Shown: positions 25,643 through 40,247, counted from the stretch's first letter. The stretch is DNA of 64,000 nt from JAENVU01 sp963756815 (GCA_963756815.1 CAVWPR010000048.1:62001-126000), one strand, 5' to 3'. Numbers and translations: made by a program. Notes: generated by a model from the sequence alone, not told the origin.

Positions 25643-27254
25643 TGGCGGAGCTGACCATCAACGCCGACGAGATCGCCGCGGCACTGCGGACCCACATCGA
25701 GTCCTTCTCGCCGTCGCTGGCGCAGGAGCAGCTCGGCCGGGTCCTCGAGGTGGGCGACGGCGTCGCCCGCGTCGCCGGCCTGCCGGACGCATCGGTCAAC
25801 GAGCTGCTCGAGTTCGAGGGGGGCATGCTCGGCCTCGCCCTGAACCTCGACGAGGAGACCATCGGCGCAGTCGTCCTCGGCAAGAGCGACCACGTCGAGG
25901 AGGGTCAGGCGGTCAAGGCCACCGGTCGCATCCTCTCCGTGCCCGTCGGCGACGCGCTCGTCGGCCGCGTGGTGAACGCGCTCGGTCAGCCGATCGACGG
26001 CAAGGGTCCGATCGCCTCCGACACGCAGCGTCGCATGGAGGTCCAGGCGCCGGGAATCGTCGGCCGCAAGCCCGTGCACGAGCCGCTGCAGACCGGCATC
26101 AAGGCCATCGACGCGATGACGCCCGTCGGTCGGGGTCAGCGCGAGCTCATCATCGGCGACCGCAAGACCGGCAAGACCACCGTCGCCATCGACACGATCC
26201 TGAACCAGAAGGGTCAGGGCGTGAAGTGCATCTACGTGGCGATCGGCCAGAAGTCGTCGTCGGTCGCGCAGACCGTCGGCACGCTGACCGAGCACGGCGC
26301 GATGGACTACACGGTCGTGGTGAACGCCCCCGCCGGCGACGAGGCCGTGTTCAAGTACCTCGCCCCGTACGGCGGCTGCGCCATGGGCCAGCACTGGATG
26401 GACAACGGCGAGGCCGCGCTCATCGTCTACGACGACCTCTCGAAGCAGGCCGAGGCCTACCGCCAGATCGCACTGCTGCTGCGGCGCCCGCCGGGCCGCG
26501 AGGCGTACCCGGGCGACGTCTTCTACCTGCACAGCCGCCTGCTCGAGCGGGCCGCGAAGCTCTCGGACGACCTCGGCGCCGGTTCGCTCACCGCGCTGCC
26601 GGTGATCGAGACCAAGGCGGGAGACGTCTCCGCGTACATCCCCACCAACGTGATCTCCATCACCGACGGTCAGATCTACCTGCAGGACGACCTCTTCAAG
26701 TCGGGCGTGCGCCCGGCGGTCGACGTGGGCATCTCGGTCTCCCGTGTGGGGAGCGCGGCCCAGATCAAGGCGATGAAGTCGGTGGCCGGCACGCTCAAGC
26801 TCGACCTCGCGCAGTTCCGTGACCTCGAGGCGTTCGCCACGTTCGGCTCCGAGCTGGACGCGGTCTCGTCGGCGCAGCTCGAGCGGGGCTACCGCCTGGT
26901 GGAGCTGCTCAAGCAGCCGCTCAACTCCCCGATGTCGGTGGAGGACCAGGTCGTGTCGATCTACTGCGGCACCACCGGCGTCCTCGACGACCTCCCGGTC
27001 GACCAGGTGAAGGCCTTCGAGGCCGAGGTGCTCGACGCGTTCCGCACGCGTCACGCCGACCTCATGGGTCAGATCCGCGACTCGGGCGCGCTGCCCGACG
27101 AGGACGTGCTGCGCCAGGCCGTCGACGACGTGAAGGTCGCGTTCGTGGCCCGCACCGCGTCCGCAGGCGGCCGACGGCGGCGGCCGACGTCACCGCGACC
27201 GACGCCGAGGCCCTCGGCGAGGCCGCGTCCGCCAAGACCCTCGACACGGAGTGA
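25642..27254 (+). CDS. atpA: F1Fo ATP synthase subunit alpha (frameshift near the C-terminus)
   Basis: This is the regulatory nucleotide-binding subunit of F1. After MAELTINADEIAAALRTHIE come the beta-barrel domain (GRVLEVGDGVARVAGLPDAS), Walker A GDRKTGKT at residues 172-179, IYVAIGQKSSSVAQTVGTL, ALIVYDDLSKQAEAYRQIAL, the conserved RRPPGREAYPGDVFYLHSRL and SITDGQIYLQDDLFKSGVRP. The helical C-terminal domain ends near KVAFVARTAS. The frame then shifts at about 27165. Correction gives a short tail (TATDAEALGEAASAKTLDTE) and the TGA at 27252-27254, about 536 residues in all. It is coupled to the preceding mini-ORF. Confidence 0.94.
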
Positions 27255-27470
27255 CGACGGCAACGATGCAAGCTCCCGCAACTCGCATCGAGCCGGCCGC
27301 CGAGCGGTTCGTCGCGCTCGGCACCGGCCGCGGTAAGCGGAGCGAGGGACGAGCGGAGCGTGACTCGCCCAGCGAGCGAGTGGCCGCGGGCCCTCGACCG
27401 TGACGCGCCACCACGCCGAAGTCGACGGTTGCGGTCCCGGGAACGGGCCCGCAGACGAGGGAGGATAAGG
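27255..27470 (+). other. atpA-atpG intergenic stretch with GAGCG-type short repeats
   Basis: This 216-base stretch separates two genes that normally lie close together. It contains GCGGAGCGAGGGACGAGCGG and, shortly after, CAGCGAGCGAGTGG, members of a short repeat type also present in the atpF-atpH gap (GAGCGAGTGGAGCGAC, about 25032-25047). The end has GGAGG at about 27460 serving atpG. I see no convincing gene. A 45-codon frame from 27265 has no recognisable features. Confidence 0.4.
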
Positions 27471-28433
27471 ATGGCGGGTGGTCAGGAGCGGATCCTCAAG
27501 CGGCGCATCGCGACGGTCCAGTCGACGAAGAAGATCACGCGCGCGATGGAGCTCATCGCCGGGAGTCGGATCGTCAAGGCCCAGCACGCGGTGGCGGCGG
27601 CGGTTCCGTACAGCGATCACATCACCGAGGTCGTGCGCGACCTCGGTGCCGCGGGTGGCGTCTCCGGCAGCCCGCTGCTCACGCCGCGTCCCGAGATCCG
27701 CCGGGTCGCCCACGTCGTGGTGACCGCCGACCGCGGGCTCTGTGGTGCGTACAACTCGTCGGTCATCCGTGCCGCGGAGGGCTCGATGAAGGAGCAGGCC
27801 GAGCTCGGCCGCGACTACGCGCTGTTCCTCGTCGGCCGGAAGGCCGAGGGCTACTTCCGGTACCGCAACTTCCGCATCGACCAGTCGTTCACCGGCTTCT
27901 CGGACCGTCCCAGCTACGAGGACGCCCGTCAGATCGGCCGTGCCGTGACCGCGGCGTTCGTGGCCGAAGAGGTCGACATGGTCGAGCTCGTCTACACCCG
28001 GTTCATCAGCGCCGGCAGCCAGGAGGTCGTGCGCCGACCGCTGGTCCCGCTCGAGCGTGAGGTGATGGCCGGTGGCGACGGGCGTCCCGACGACAACCCC
28101 GACGGCACCGTGGGCGCGGCGTACGAGTTCGAGCCCGGTCCGGACTCGATCCTCGACGCGCTGCTGCCGCGCTACATCGAGGCCCGTATCTACGCCGCGC
28201 TGCTGAACGCGGCCGCGTCGGAGCACGCGGCCCGTCAGCGCGCGATGAAGTCCGCGACCGACAACGCGGACGACCTGATCACCCGACTCACTCGTGTCAT
28301 GAACCGCGCCCGTCAGGACGCGATCACGACCGAGATCATGGAGATCGTCGGTGGCGCCGAGGCCCTGCGCAGCGGGGTCGGCATCGCCGACGAGACGTTC
28401 GATACCGCGATGTCGCTCGGCGACCCCGAGTGA
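27471..28433 (+). CDS. atpG: F1Fo ATP synthase subunit gamma
   Basis: The protein has 320 residues and an intact frame from ATG 27471, preceded by GAGGGAGGATAAGG. It is the central rotating shaft of F1. The N-terminal coiled-coil helix reads RILKRRIATVQSTKKITRAM, ELIAGSRIVKAQ. The central domain has VVVTADRGLCGAYNSSVIRA. The C-terminal helix has ARQRAMKSATDNADDLITRL, NRARQDAITTEIMEIVGGAE. A 25-residue Gly/Asp/Pro-rich insert (about 195-220) lengthens it slightly compared with enteric gamma. Confidence 0.93.
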   Translation: MAGGQERILKRRIATVQSTKKITRAMELIAGSRIVKAQHAVAAAVPYSDHITEVVRDLGAAGGVSGSPLLTPRPEIRRVAHVVVTADRGLCGAYNSSVIRAAEGSMKEQAELGRDYALFLVGRKAEGYFRYRNFRIDQSFTGFSDRPSYEDARQIGRAVTAAFVAEEVDMVELVYTRFISAGSQEVVRRPLVPLEREVMAGGDGRPDDNPDGTVGAAYEFEPGPDSILDALLPRYIEARIYAALLNAAASEHAARQRAMKSATDNADDLITRLTRVMNRARQDAITTEIMEIVGGAEALRSGVGIADETFDTAMSLGDPE

Positions 28434-28450
28434 GCTGAGGAGCGCAAGGC

Positions 28451-29898
28451 ATGACCATGACTGCGGACAACGAGACCGACCTCAAGGACGGGCGCGTCGT
28501 CGCGATCGCCGGGCCGGTCGTCGACGTCGAGTTCCCGCCGCACGCGCTGCCGGAGATCAACTGGGCGCTCGAGCTCGACATCGAGCTCGACGGCGAGACG
28601 ATCACGGTGACCGCCGAGGTCGCGCAGCAGATCGGTGAGGGCCGCGTGCGCGTCATCTGCATGAGCCCCACCGACGGCCTGAAGCGCGGGACGCTCGTGC
28701 GCAACACCGGCCGCGGCATCTCGATGCCCGTCGGCGACGGTGTGCTCGGTCACGTGTTCAACGTGCTCGGCAAGCCGCTCGACATCGCCGAGAGCGAGCT
28801 CACCGGCATCGAGGACCGCTGGGACATCCACCGCGACCCGCCGACGTTCGACCAGCTCGAGCCCAAGGCGCAGATGTTCGAGACCGGCATCAAGGTCATC
28901 GACCTCCTCGAGCCCTACGTGCAGGGCGGCAAGATCGGCCTGTTCGGCGGCGCCGGCGTGGGCAAGACCGTGCTCATCCAGGAGATGATCAACCGGGTCG
29001 CCACCCAGCACGGTGGTGTGTCGGTGTTCGCCGGGCGTGGGGGAGCGGACCCGTGAGGGCACCGACCTCTGGATCGAGATGCAGGAGTCCGGCGTCATCG
29101 AGAAGGCCGCCCTCGTGTACGGCCAGATGGACGAGCCGCCGGGCGTGCGCCTCCGGGTCGCGCTCGAGCGCGCTGACCGTCGCCGAGTACTTCCGGGACG
29201 TGAAGAACCAGGACGTGCTGCTCTTCGTCGACAACATCTTCCGGTTCGTCCAGGCCGGCTCCGAGGTGTCGACGCTGCTCGGCCGCATGCCCTCCGCGGT
29301 GGGCTACCAGCCGACCCTCGCCGACGAGATGGGCGAGCTGCAGGAGCGCATCACCTCCACCAAGGGTCACTCGATCACGTCGCTGCAGGCGGTGTACGTC
29401 CCTGCGGACGACTACACCGACCCGGCGCCGTTCACCACGTTCACCCACCTCGACGCGACGACGGAGCTGTCCCGCCAGATCGCGGCGCTCGGCATCTACC
29501 CGGCCGTGGACCCGCTGGCGTCGACCTCGAACATCCTCGCCCCCGAGATCGTGGGCCAGCGTCACTACGACTGCGCCCGGCGGGTGCAGGAGGTGCTCCA
29601 GCGGTACAAGGAGCTGCAGGACATCATCGCCATCCTCGGGCTCGACGAGCTCTCCGAGGAGGACAAGGTCATCGTGTCCCGTGCCCGCAAGGTGCAGCGG
29701 TTCCTCAGCCAGCCGTTCTTCGTCGGCGAGGTCTTCACCGGTCTGCCCGGCATCTTCGTGCCGGTCGACGAGACGGTGCAGAGCTTCGAGGCGCTCGTCG
29801 ACGGTGAGCTCGACGAGATCCCCGAGCAGGCCTTCTTCAACGTCGGCGGCGTGGAGAGCGTGCTCGCCAAGGCGAAGTCCCTGGAAGAGGGCAACTGA
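28451..29898 (+). CDS. atpD: F1Fo ATP synthase subunit beta (two one-base frameshifts)
   Basis: This is the catalytic F1 subunit. The intact N-terminal part runs from MTMTADNETDLKDGRVVAIA through Walker A GGAGVGKT (residues 166-173). The frame is lost near 29038 (one extra G in GCCGGGCGTGG), regained as VGERTREGTDLWIEMQESGV, and lost again near 29168 (one extra G). After that it reads LTVAEYFRDVKNQDVLLFVD, NIFRFVQAGSEVSTLLGRMP, STKGHSITSLQAVYVPADDY and the end EQAFFNVGGVESVLAKAKSL. All catalytic elements are present once both bases are removed, about 481 residues. ATG 28451 follows AGGAG in the atpG-atpD gap. Confidence 0.93.
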
Positions 29899-29900
29899 CC

Positions 29901-30294
29901 ATGCCGATGGTCGCCCAGCTCGTCTCGCCCGAGCGCGTCCTCTACGAGGGCGAGGCCGACATGGTCGTGTGCCGCACGAGCGACGGCGAGATCGCGTTCC
30001 TCCCCGGGCACGTGCCGTTCGTCGGTGCGCTCGGCGATCGCCAAGGTCCGCATCCTCCTGCCCGAGAAGGGCGAGGTCGCGGCCGCGGTGCACGGCGGGT
30101 TCGTCGAGGTGAGCCACGACACGGTGACGATCCTCTCCGACGTCGCCGAGCTGCCCGCCCAGATCGACGTCCCCCGGGCCGAGACCGCGAAGGAGCGGGC
30201 CGCGCAGGAGGTGGCGACGGAGCCGGAGAGCGAGGAGGCCCAGGCCGCCCTCGCCCGGGCCGAGCTCCGCCTCGAGGTCGCCGCCGAGGGCTGA
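29901..30294 (+). CDS. atpC: F1Fo ATP synthase subunit epsilon (one-base frameshift)
   Basis: It starts MPMVAQLVSPERVLYEGEAD, the beta-sandwich typical of epsilon, with GEIAFLPGHVPFVGAL. One extra G near 30034 breaks the frame. Correction gives AIAKVRILLPEKGEVAAAVH, GGFVEVSHDTVTILSDVAEL and the helical C-terminus EEAQAALARAELRLEVAAEG. About 130 residues. The start lies two bases after the atpD stop. It ends the ATP synthase operon. Confidence 0.88.
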
Positions 30295-30373
30295 TCCACC
30301 CGACCACCGTCTGCGTGGCCCCGCGGCCAGCGAACGCGTCGGGGGACACGACCCGCGACCTGACCGCGAGTCT

Positions 30374-30401
30374 CCTCGTGCCGTGTCGACGCGCCACGAG
30401 G
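30374..30401 (+). terminator. Weak hairpin downstream of the atp operon
   Basis: CCTCGTG (30374-30380) pairs with CACGAGG (30395-30401) across a 14-base loop, about 80 bases after atpC. The long loop makes a terminator role uncertain. Confidence 0.25.
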
Positions 30402-30445
30402 GGACGATCTGGACACAGCGCCGGCCGGGGCGCAGACTGCCCGGC

Positions 30446-30760
30446 GTGGGCGACGTGCACTACCTGCCGGCCATCGGGCGGGAGTTCTTCCTCGACGACT
30501 CGGGCACGGTGCTGCGCGTGTCGTGGCATCTCGACCGCCGGCTCGCCAACCTGAGCGTCTGGCGGGGTGACCGGTGCACCGAGACGTTCCAGCTCGCGGC
30601 CACCGACGCGGCGCGGCTCATCGCGTACCTGGCCGACGGGCTCGCGTCCGGGGCGACCGCCCCGACCGCCGAGATCGCGTCCACACGTTCGCGCTTCGGA
30701 TCCGGGGTGCGTGACGCGCTCGCGCGAACGGCACAGCGCCTCGCCGGCACGCGCCCGTAG
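30446..30760 (+). CDS. Small conserved-looking hypothetical protein
   Basis: The protein has 104 residues from GTG 30446 (VGDVHYLPAIGREFFLDDSG); CAGACT eight bases upstream may be a -10 box for a leaderless message. An alternative GTG at 30383 adds 21 residues that look non-coding. The core alternates hydrophobic and polar residues as in a small beta-sheet domain (TVLRVSWHLDRRLANLSVWR, CTETFQLAATDAARLIAYLA) and ends in a basic helix (RDALARTAQRLAG). There is no signal peptide or membrane segment. I do not recognise the family. DUF2550 proteins occupy this position in mycobacteria but have an N-terminal membrane helix that is absent here. Confidence 0.6.
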   Translation: MGDVHYLPAIGREFFLDDSGTVLRVSWHLDRRLANLSVWRGDRCTETFQLAATDAARLIAYLADGLASGATAPTAEIASTRSRFGSGVRDALARTAQRLAGTRP

Positions 30761-30788
30761 GAAGCGTCGAACCAGGTGCGGCGACGCG

Positions 30789-31781
30789 TCAGTCGAACTT
30801 GACCGCCGAGTACCGCATGAGCTTCTGCCAGCGGTGCTCGGAGTGGATCGTGCGGATCGTGCCCGACTTCGCCCGCATCACGAGGCTCTCGGTGCTCGCA
30901 CCGTCGCCGCGGTAGTGGACGCCCTTCAGGAGGTCGCCGTCGGAGATGCCGGTGGCGGCGAAGAACACCTCGTCGCCGGCCACGAGGTCGGTGGTGGTGA
31001 GGATGCGGTCGAGGTCGTAGCCCGCGTCGAGCGCCGCTCGCTGCTCGTCGTCGTTGCGGGGCCAGAGCCGGCCGATGATCGCGCCGCCGGTGCAGAGCAG
31101 CGCGCAGGCCGCGGTCACTCCCTCGGGTGTCCCGCCGACGCCGAACAGGATGTCGGAGCCCGATCCCGGGGTGGCCACGGAGATCGCACCGGCGATGTCG
31201 CCGTCCTGGATCAGCCGGATCCGGGCGCCGGCCTCGCGGCACTGTCGGATGATGTCCTCGTGCCGGGGCCGGTCGAGGATCACGGCGGTGACGTCGTGGA
31301 CCCGCTCGCCCTTGGCCTTGGCGACGGCCTCGAGGTTGGCCTGGATGGGAGCGTCGAGGTCGACGACGTCGGCCGCTTCGGGCCCGACCGCGATCTTGTC
31401 CATGTAGACGCAGGGTCCCGGGTCGAACATGGTGCCCCGCTCGGCGACCGCGATCACCGAGATCGCGTTGTTGCGCCCGAGCGACGTGAGCGTGGTGCCG
31501 TCGATGGGGTCCACGGCGATGTCGACGGCCGGGCCGCCGGCGCCGATCTCCTCGCCGTTGAAGAGCATCGGGGCCTCGTCCTTCTCACCCTCGCCGATGA
31601 CGACGACGCCCTCCATGGGGACCGAGTTGAGGACGAGGCGCATGGCGTCGACGGCGGCGCCGTCGGCGCCGTTCTTGTCGCCCCGTCCGAACCACCGTCC
31701 GGCGGCGAGCGCGGCCGCCTCGGTGGCGCGCGCCAGGTCCATGGCGAGGTTGCGATCAGGAAGCTGAGGGGCTGGATCCAT
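30789..31781 (-). CDS. glpX: Class II fructose-1,6-bisphosphatase
   Basis: The protein has 330 residues and an intact frame. It removes the 1-phosphate of fructose-1,6-bisphosphate in gluconeogenesis, feeding hexose phosphates to the glucan genes alongside. Visible motifs are RWFGRGDKNGADGAAVDAMR, VVIGEGEKDEAPMLFNGE, the metal-binding DPIDGTTLTSLGRNNAISVI (Asp91 and following), GDIAGAISVATPGSGSDILF, GVGGTPEGVTAACAL and the final RTIHSEHRWQKL. The ATG at 31781 is chosen because a minus-strand TAGGAT ends six bases before it. It is divergent from glgX. Confidence 0.94.
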   Translation of the reverse strand: MDPAPQLPDRNLAMDLARATEAAALAAGRWFGRGDKNGADGAAVDAMRLVLNSVPMEGVVVIGEGEKDEAPMLFNGEEIGAGGPAVDIAVDPIDGTTLTSLGRNNAISVIAVAERGTMFDPGPCVYMDKIAVGPEAADVVDLDAPIQANLEAVAKAKGERVHDVTAVILDRPRHEDIIRQCREAGARIRLIQDGDIAGAISVATPGSGSDILFGVGGTPEGVTAACALLCTGGAIIGRLWPRNDDEQRAALDAGYDLDRILTTTDLVAGDEVFFAATGISDGDLLKGVHYRGDGASTESLVMRAKSGTIRTIHSEHRWQKLMRYSAVKFD

Positions 31782-31787
31782 CAGGGA

Positions 31788-31793
31788 ATCCTA
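31788..31793 (-). promoter_or_regulatory. -10 element (TAGGAT) for glpX
   Basis: On the minus strand TAGGAT ends six bases before the glpX ATG, consistent with leaderless transcription. Confidence 0.5.
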
Positions 31794-31910
31794 CCGGTGG
31801 GACACCCGTCACACTCCGTCCGAGGGTCGCTCGCGGCGCTGGTGGTTTCGTCCGGTACGGGGCCGGACACCACCTCCGGACGGCCCGGAGCCGGTGGCGC
31901 GGGCCTCCGG

Positions 31911-31916
31911 TAGGGT
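31911..31916 (+). promoter_or_regulatory. -10 element (TAGGGT) for glgX
   Basis: TAGGGT lies 62 bases before the position where GlgX coding begins. Unlike its neighbours, this gene would have a leader, and that leader contains a GAGGAG ribosome-binding site at 31966-31971. Confidence 0.4.
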
Positions 31917-31978
31917 CACGATCGGGGCCGTCACGAACCGCCGGATCGACGCCCGCCGAACCCGCGAGGAGCATCTCC

Positions 31979-34110
<2,132 letters not shown>

Positions 34111-34114
<4 letters not shown>

Positions 34115-36546
34115 CCGGGTTCGCTGACGAGCAACGCGACCGGTAGGTCGCGCAGGAGCTCGTCGAGCCGGCCCGACCCCTCCTCCTCGACGGGGGCGCC
34201 GGGCCGGAGCGCGTCGCGCAACGGTGGTCCGCTGCGGCCGAGCTCGACCGTCGTGTCGGCCCAGGCCGAGCCGACCGGGAACCGTTCCGCGTCTCCGACG
34301 ACGGTCCCGCGTCGAGTGCCCACCACGACGGCCCGCTCATCGCCGCGGGATCGCGCGAACGCGACGACGGCGTCGGCGTGCCGACCCGTGACGCGCAGCG
34401 GAGTGACGTCGCCGTCGAGGAACAGCTCGGGGCGGGCCCGGCGGGCGACGAGTGAGCGCCAGGTGCACCAGAGCTTGATCCGCCCGTCGGGCCACGAGCG
34501 GAGCAGAGCAGCCGGCTCCGGCGCGCGGGCCCACCACTCGGCCAGGGTGGCGATGTCGCGGGCGGGGTCGACGGGGCGCCGGTTGTCGGGATCGGCGAGG
34601 TCGAGCGCCCACCGCTCCGTGCCGCGGTACCCGTCGGGAATGCCGGGGATCGCGTGCTTCGCCACGACGCGAGTGAGCGCGGTGATCGCGCCGGCGTGCG
34701 CGACGCGCCGGCGCAGGTCGCCGAAGTGGTGGTCGAACGTCGCGCCGCCGTCCGCGAGGAGCGACGCCGCGAACCGCAGCACCGCCTCCTCGTGCTCGGT
34801 GTCCGGGTCGGTCCAGCTGGTCGCCCGCTTCGCCTCGCGCAGCGCCTTCCGGAGGTACGTCGCGACCCGTTCCGGGTAGGCGGGCCACTCGGCGCCGTCG
34901 ATGGGCCAGGAGGCGAGGAGGGTCTGGGCGAGCAGGCGCGCCTCGTCGAGGTCGAGGTCGTCGGGCGTCGCCTCGTGGAAGGAGGTGAACCCGGCGCGCC
35001 AGGCCTCGGGCAGCTCGGTGAGCGCCAGGAGGCGGCTGCGTGCGTCCTCGCTCCGCTTGGTGTCGTGGGTGGTCGTGGCGATCAGCCCGAGACGGCCGTC
35101 GGCGAGGCGGTCCTGCTGGTGGGCGAGGAAGTGCGCGAGCCCGTCACCTCGGAGGGGACCGTCGGGATCACCGCCCACCTCGTCGAGGGCGAGGAGCCGC
35201 GTGTGCCGGTAGTACGCGGTGTCCTCGTGCCCCTTCGCCATCACCGCGCCGGTCAGTTGCTGCCAGCGCGCAGCCCACTCGCGAACGGCCGCGCCACCCG
35301 ATGCGAGCGTGTCGACGAGCCGGCCGAGCGCGCCGTCGACCGCGGGATCGTCGGTGCCGGCGCGCGCACGGGCGTCCAGCAGGCGGGCGCGGTCCGCCTC
35401 CGATGCGGACCGGTCCGCGGTCAGGTAGGTCCGGTAGACGTCCAGCCCGAGGGTGAGCTCGCGAACGGCGAGCGCGGCGACGTCGACCTCCACGTCGAGC
35501 AGCCGCGCCGCTTCGGTGCTCCGGGCCCGCCACTCGGTCGGGAACAGGTCCCCGAGCACCTGGGCGCGCGCGGCGCGTTCCACGGCGACGAAGGGCTGAC
35601 CGCCGTCGGCGCGGTACTGCCGGTCGAGCGTCTGCAGTCCCGCCGCGTCCACGAAGAGCCCGTCGAGCGCGGCGAGCTCCTCGTATCCGGTGGTGCCGGC
35701 CACGGGCCAGTCGCGCGGCAGCTCCTCGTCGGGCCCGAGCACCTTCTCGACGAGGATCGGGACGCCCGTTGCCCGGTGGAGCCGGTCGAGGTACGTCGCG
35801 GGGTCGCGCAGACCGTCGACGTGATCGACGCGCAGCGCGTCGACGCGCCCGTCACGTGCGAGCTCGACCACGAGCGCGTGGGTCCGAGCGAAGACCTCGG
35901 CGTCCTCGACGCGCACACCGACGAGATCGTCGATGTCGAAGAAGCGGCGCACGTTCCGCTCCGGTGCGCGCCAGTGGATCAGCGAGTAGTGCTGGACGGC
36001 GAGCAGGTCGGGGAGAGCGAGACCCGGGTCGCCATCGGGACGGAGCGGGAAGCGGCGCTCGAAGTAGCGGACCGCCGGCTCGGGCCCGTCGGCGTCGATC
36101 CGCAGGTCGCCCGCCGCGAGCACGTCCGGCAGCGGCGCGCCGAGGACGGGGAGCAGCACCCGATCGCCGCCGGCCGCCCAGTCGATGTCGAAGACGGGTG
36201 CATCCGGCGAGGCGCGACCGTCGCGCAGCACGTTCCACCACCATCGGTTGTGCTCGTCGGCGGCCAGGTGATTGGGCACGATGTCGAGGACGATCCCGAG
36301 GTCGCGCTCGTGCGCGGCGTGCACGAGCGCGTCGAACGCGGCCCGCCCGCCGAGCTCGGCCCGCACGCGCGTGGGGTCGACCACGTCGTACCCGTGCGTC
36401 GAGCCGGGCCGGGCCTCGAAGCACGGCGAGAGGTACACGTGCGAGACGCCGAGCGTGTCGAGGTGGTCGACGAGCGCGGTGACGGCGGCGAGGTCGAGGT
36501 CCGGACCCAGCTGGCACCGATGGGTGGCGACGAGCGGGCGGCTCAC
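34111..36546 (-). CDS. treY: Maltooligosyltrehalose synthase (TreY)
   Basis: The protein has 811 residues and an intact frame. This GH13 enzyme turns the reducing-end glucose of an alpha-1,4-glucan into a trehalosyl unit. Visible are ATHRCQLGPDLDLAAVTALV, YLSPCFEARPGSTHGYDVVD, IVLDIVPNHLAADEHNRWWW (family-specific), ALRVDHVDGLRDPATYLDRL with the catalytic Asp, PILVEKVLGPDEELPRDWPV with the Glu, and GTTGYEELAALDGLF. The late part has DTAYYRHTRLLALDEVGGDP and IATTTHDTKRSEDARSRLLA. The start GTG at 36546 overlaps the treZ stop (GTGA). It is the last gene of the operon. Confidence 0.95.
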
Positions 36547-38357
36547 GGGGTGTCGCCGGCCTCCGGACCCGGTCCGAGCACGACGGCCTGGCGGCCGTGC
36601 ACCGAGAGCTCCGCCCCGGCCACGGTCCCGGCTCCGGTCGCCGCGAACTCGGTCGCGCCGCTGTCGAGCAGGACGCGCAGGTCCGGGTCCCCCAGCGCGA
36701 CGGTCCCGGGGCCGGCGCCGAAGTGCAGGACCAGGACCAGCTCGGGCGTGTCGCGACCCCGCTGGACCACCACCGCCGCACCCTGCACGTCCGCCCGGAT
36801 CGACCGGAGGTCCTCGGGGGGCACGCCCCGCGCCGCCCGCACCTCGAGCAGGGCGCGGTACCAGTGGAGGCGGCGGGCGTGATGTCCCGTGCCCGCGAGC
36901 GACCGGCGCAGCACCGCGCTCGCGAACGTGGCGGGATCCTGCGGGTCCGGGCTGTCGGCGCCCACCAGGTCGGCGAACTCCGCGGCACGACCCTCGCGCA
37001 CGGCGCGCACGAGGTCCGGGTCGGTGTGGCTCACGAAGTAGGGGAACGGGGCGGGGTCCCCGTACTCCTCGCCCATGAACAGGAGGGGGACGAACGGCGC
37101 CAGGAGCACCGCGGCGGCGGCCACCTCCGGACCACCGGGTCCCGTGAGCGCCTCGAGTCGCTCACCGCGGGCGCGATTGCCGACCTGGTCGTGGTTCTGG
37201 GCGCACACGACGAAGCGAGTGGGTGGCAGGCCGGTGGGGTCGCTGCCGAAGCGGTGGCCGCGGAACGCCGAGTAGCGATTGTCGTAGACCCAGCCCCGCT
37301 CGAACGCGGTCGCGAGATCCTCGAGCCGGTCGTAGTCGGCGTAATAGCCCGAGCGCTCGCCCGTGAGGGCGGCGTGCAGCGCGTGGTGGAAGTCGTCGCT
37401 CCACACCGCGTCGACCCCGAGGCCGCCGGCGGCACGCTCGCGGACGAGGCGCGCGTCGTTGGTCGCGGACTCCGCGATCACGAGGCGTGGGTGGCGGTCC
37501 GAGGCCGCGACGTCGTGCACCGCGTCGGTGAGCTCACCCACGAACGGCGTGGCGCTCGCGTCGACGATGGCGTGCACGGCGTCGAGCCGGAGCCCGTCGA
37601 CGTGGCATCCCGAGGTCCACCACCGGGCGCTCTCCACGAAGAACTCCCGCACCTCGTCGCTGCCGGCACCGTCGAAGTTCGGCGCGTCGCCCCACGGCGT
37701 TCGGTAGCGGTCCGTGAAGTACGGCCCGAAGTCGGCGAGGTGGTTGCCCTCCGGTCCGAGGTGGTTGTGCACCACGTCGAGCACGATCGCGATCCCCGCG
37801 CGATGCGCCTCGTCCACGAGACGGCGCAACCCGTCGGGACCGCCGTAGCTCGCCTGGGCGGCGAACGGCGCGACGCCGTCGTAGCCCCAGTTGCGGCCGC
37901 CCGGGAACTGGGCGACGGGCATGAGCTCGATCGCGGTCACGCCGAGCGCGTGCGAGGGCGCGCAGCTCCGGCATGACGGCATCGAACGTGCCGGCCTCGG
38001 TGAATGTGCCCACGTGCAGCTCGTAGAGCACCAGCTCCGCCAGCGCGGGAGGGTGGAAGTCGCCGTCGCGCCAGGGATAGCGATGGTCCACCACCTCCGA
38101 CGGGCCGGAGGGACCGTCCGGCTGAAAGCGCGACGCCGGATCGGCGCGGACGGCTCCGCCGTCGAGGACGTACCGGTACCGGGTTCCTGCCGGCGCGCCG
38201 CCGACCGTCACGGTGTGGTAGCCGCGCTCGTCCCGTTCCATCGCGACCTCGCGATCGCCGGAGGGGTCGTCACCGATGCGCACCGCGACGCGCTCGCACC
38301 GCGGGGCCCACACGCGGAAGGTGGTGCGACCGTCGTCGTCGATGGTGGCGCCGATCG

Positions 38358-38361
<4 letters not shown>
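36543..38361 (-). CDS. treZ: Maltooligosyltrehalose trehalohydrolase (TreZ), one frameshift
   Basis: This enzyme cuts trehalose from the end made by TreY. The restored length is about 605 residues from GTG 38361, which overlaps the glgB stop (GTGA). The N-terminal domain has TTFRVWAPRCERVAVRIGDD, GTRYRYVLDG and LYELHVGTFTEAGTF. The frame shifts near 37960. It then reads ALGVTAIELMPVAQFPGGRN, LDVVHNHLGPEGNHLADFGP (family-typical), CHVDGLRLDAVHAIVDASAT with the catalytic Asp, RLVIAESATNDARL with the Glu, and FVVCAQNHDQVGNRARGERL. It is coupled to treY by a GTGA overlap. This is the only frameshift in the operon. Confidence 0.92.

Positions 38362-40240
<1,879 letters not shown>

Positions 40241-40247
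<7 letters not shown>

Noticed and set aside
27265..27402. 45-codon frame between atpA and atpG
   Set aside because: No ribosome-binding site, no recognisable features, and its content comes from the GAGCGAG repeat stretch.
24430..29898. Programmed frameshifting in atp genes
   Set aside because: Shifts occur at unrelated sites, are fixed by removing one G or C, and lack slippery sequences or conserved downstream structures. Read error explains them better.
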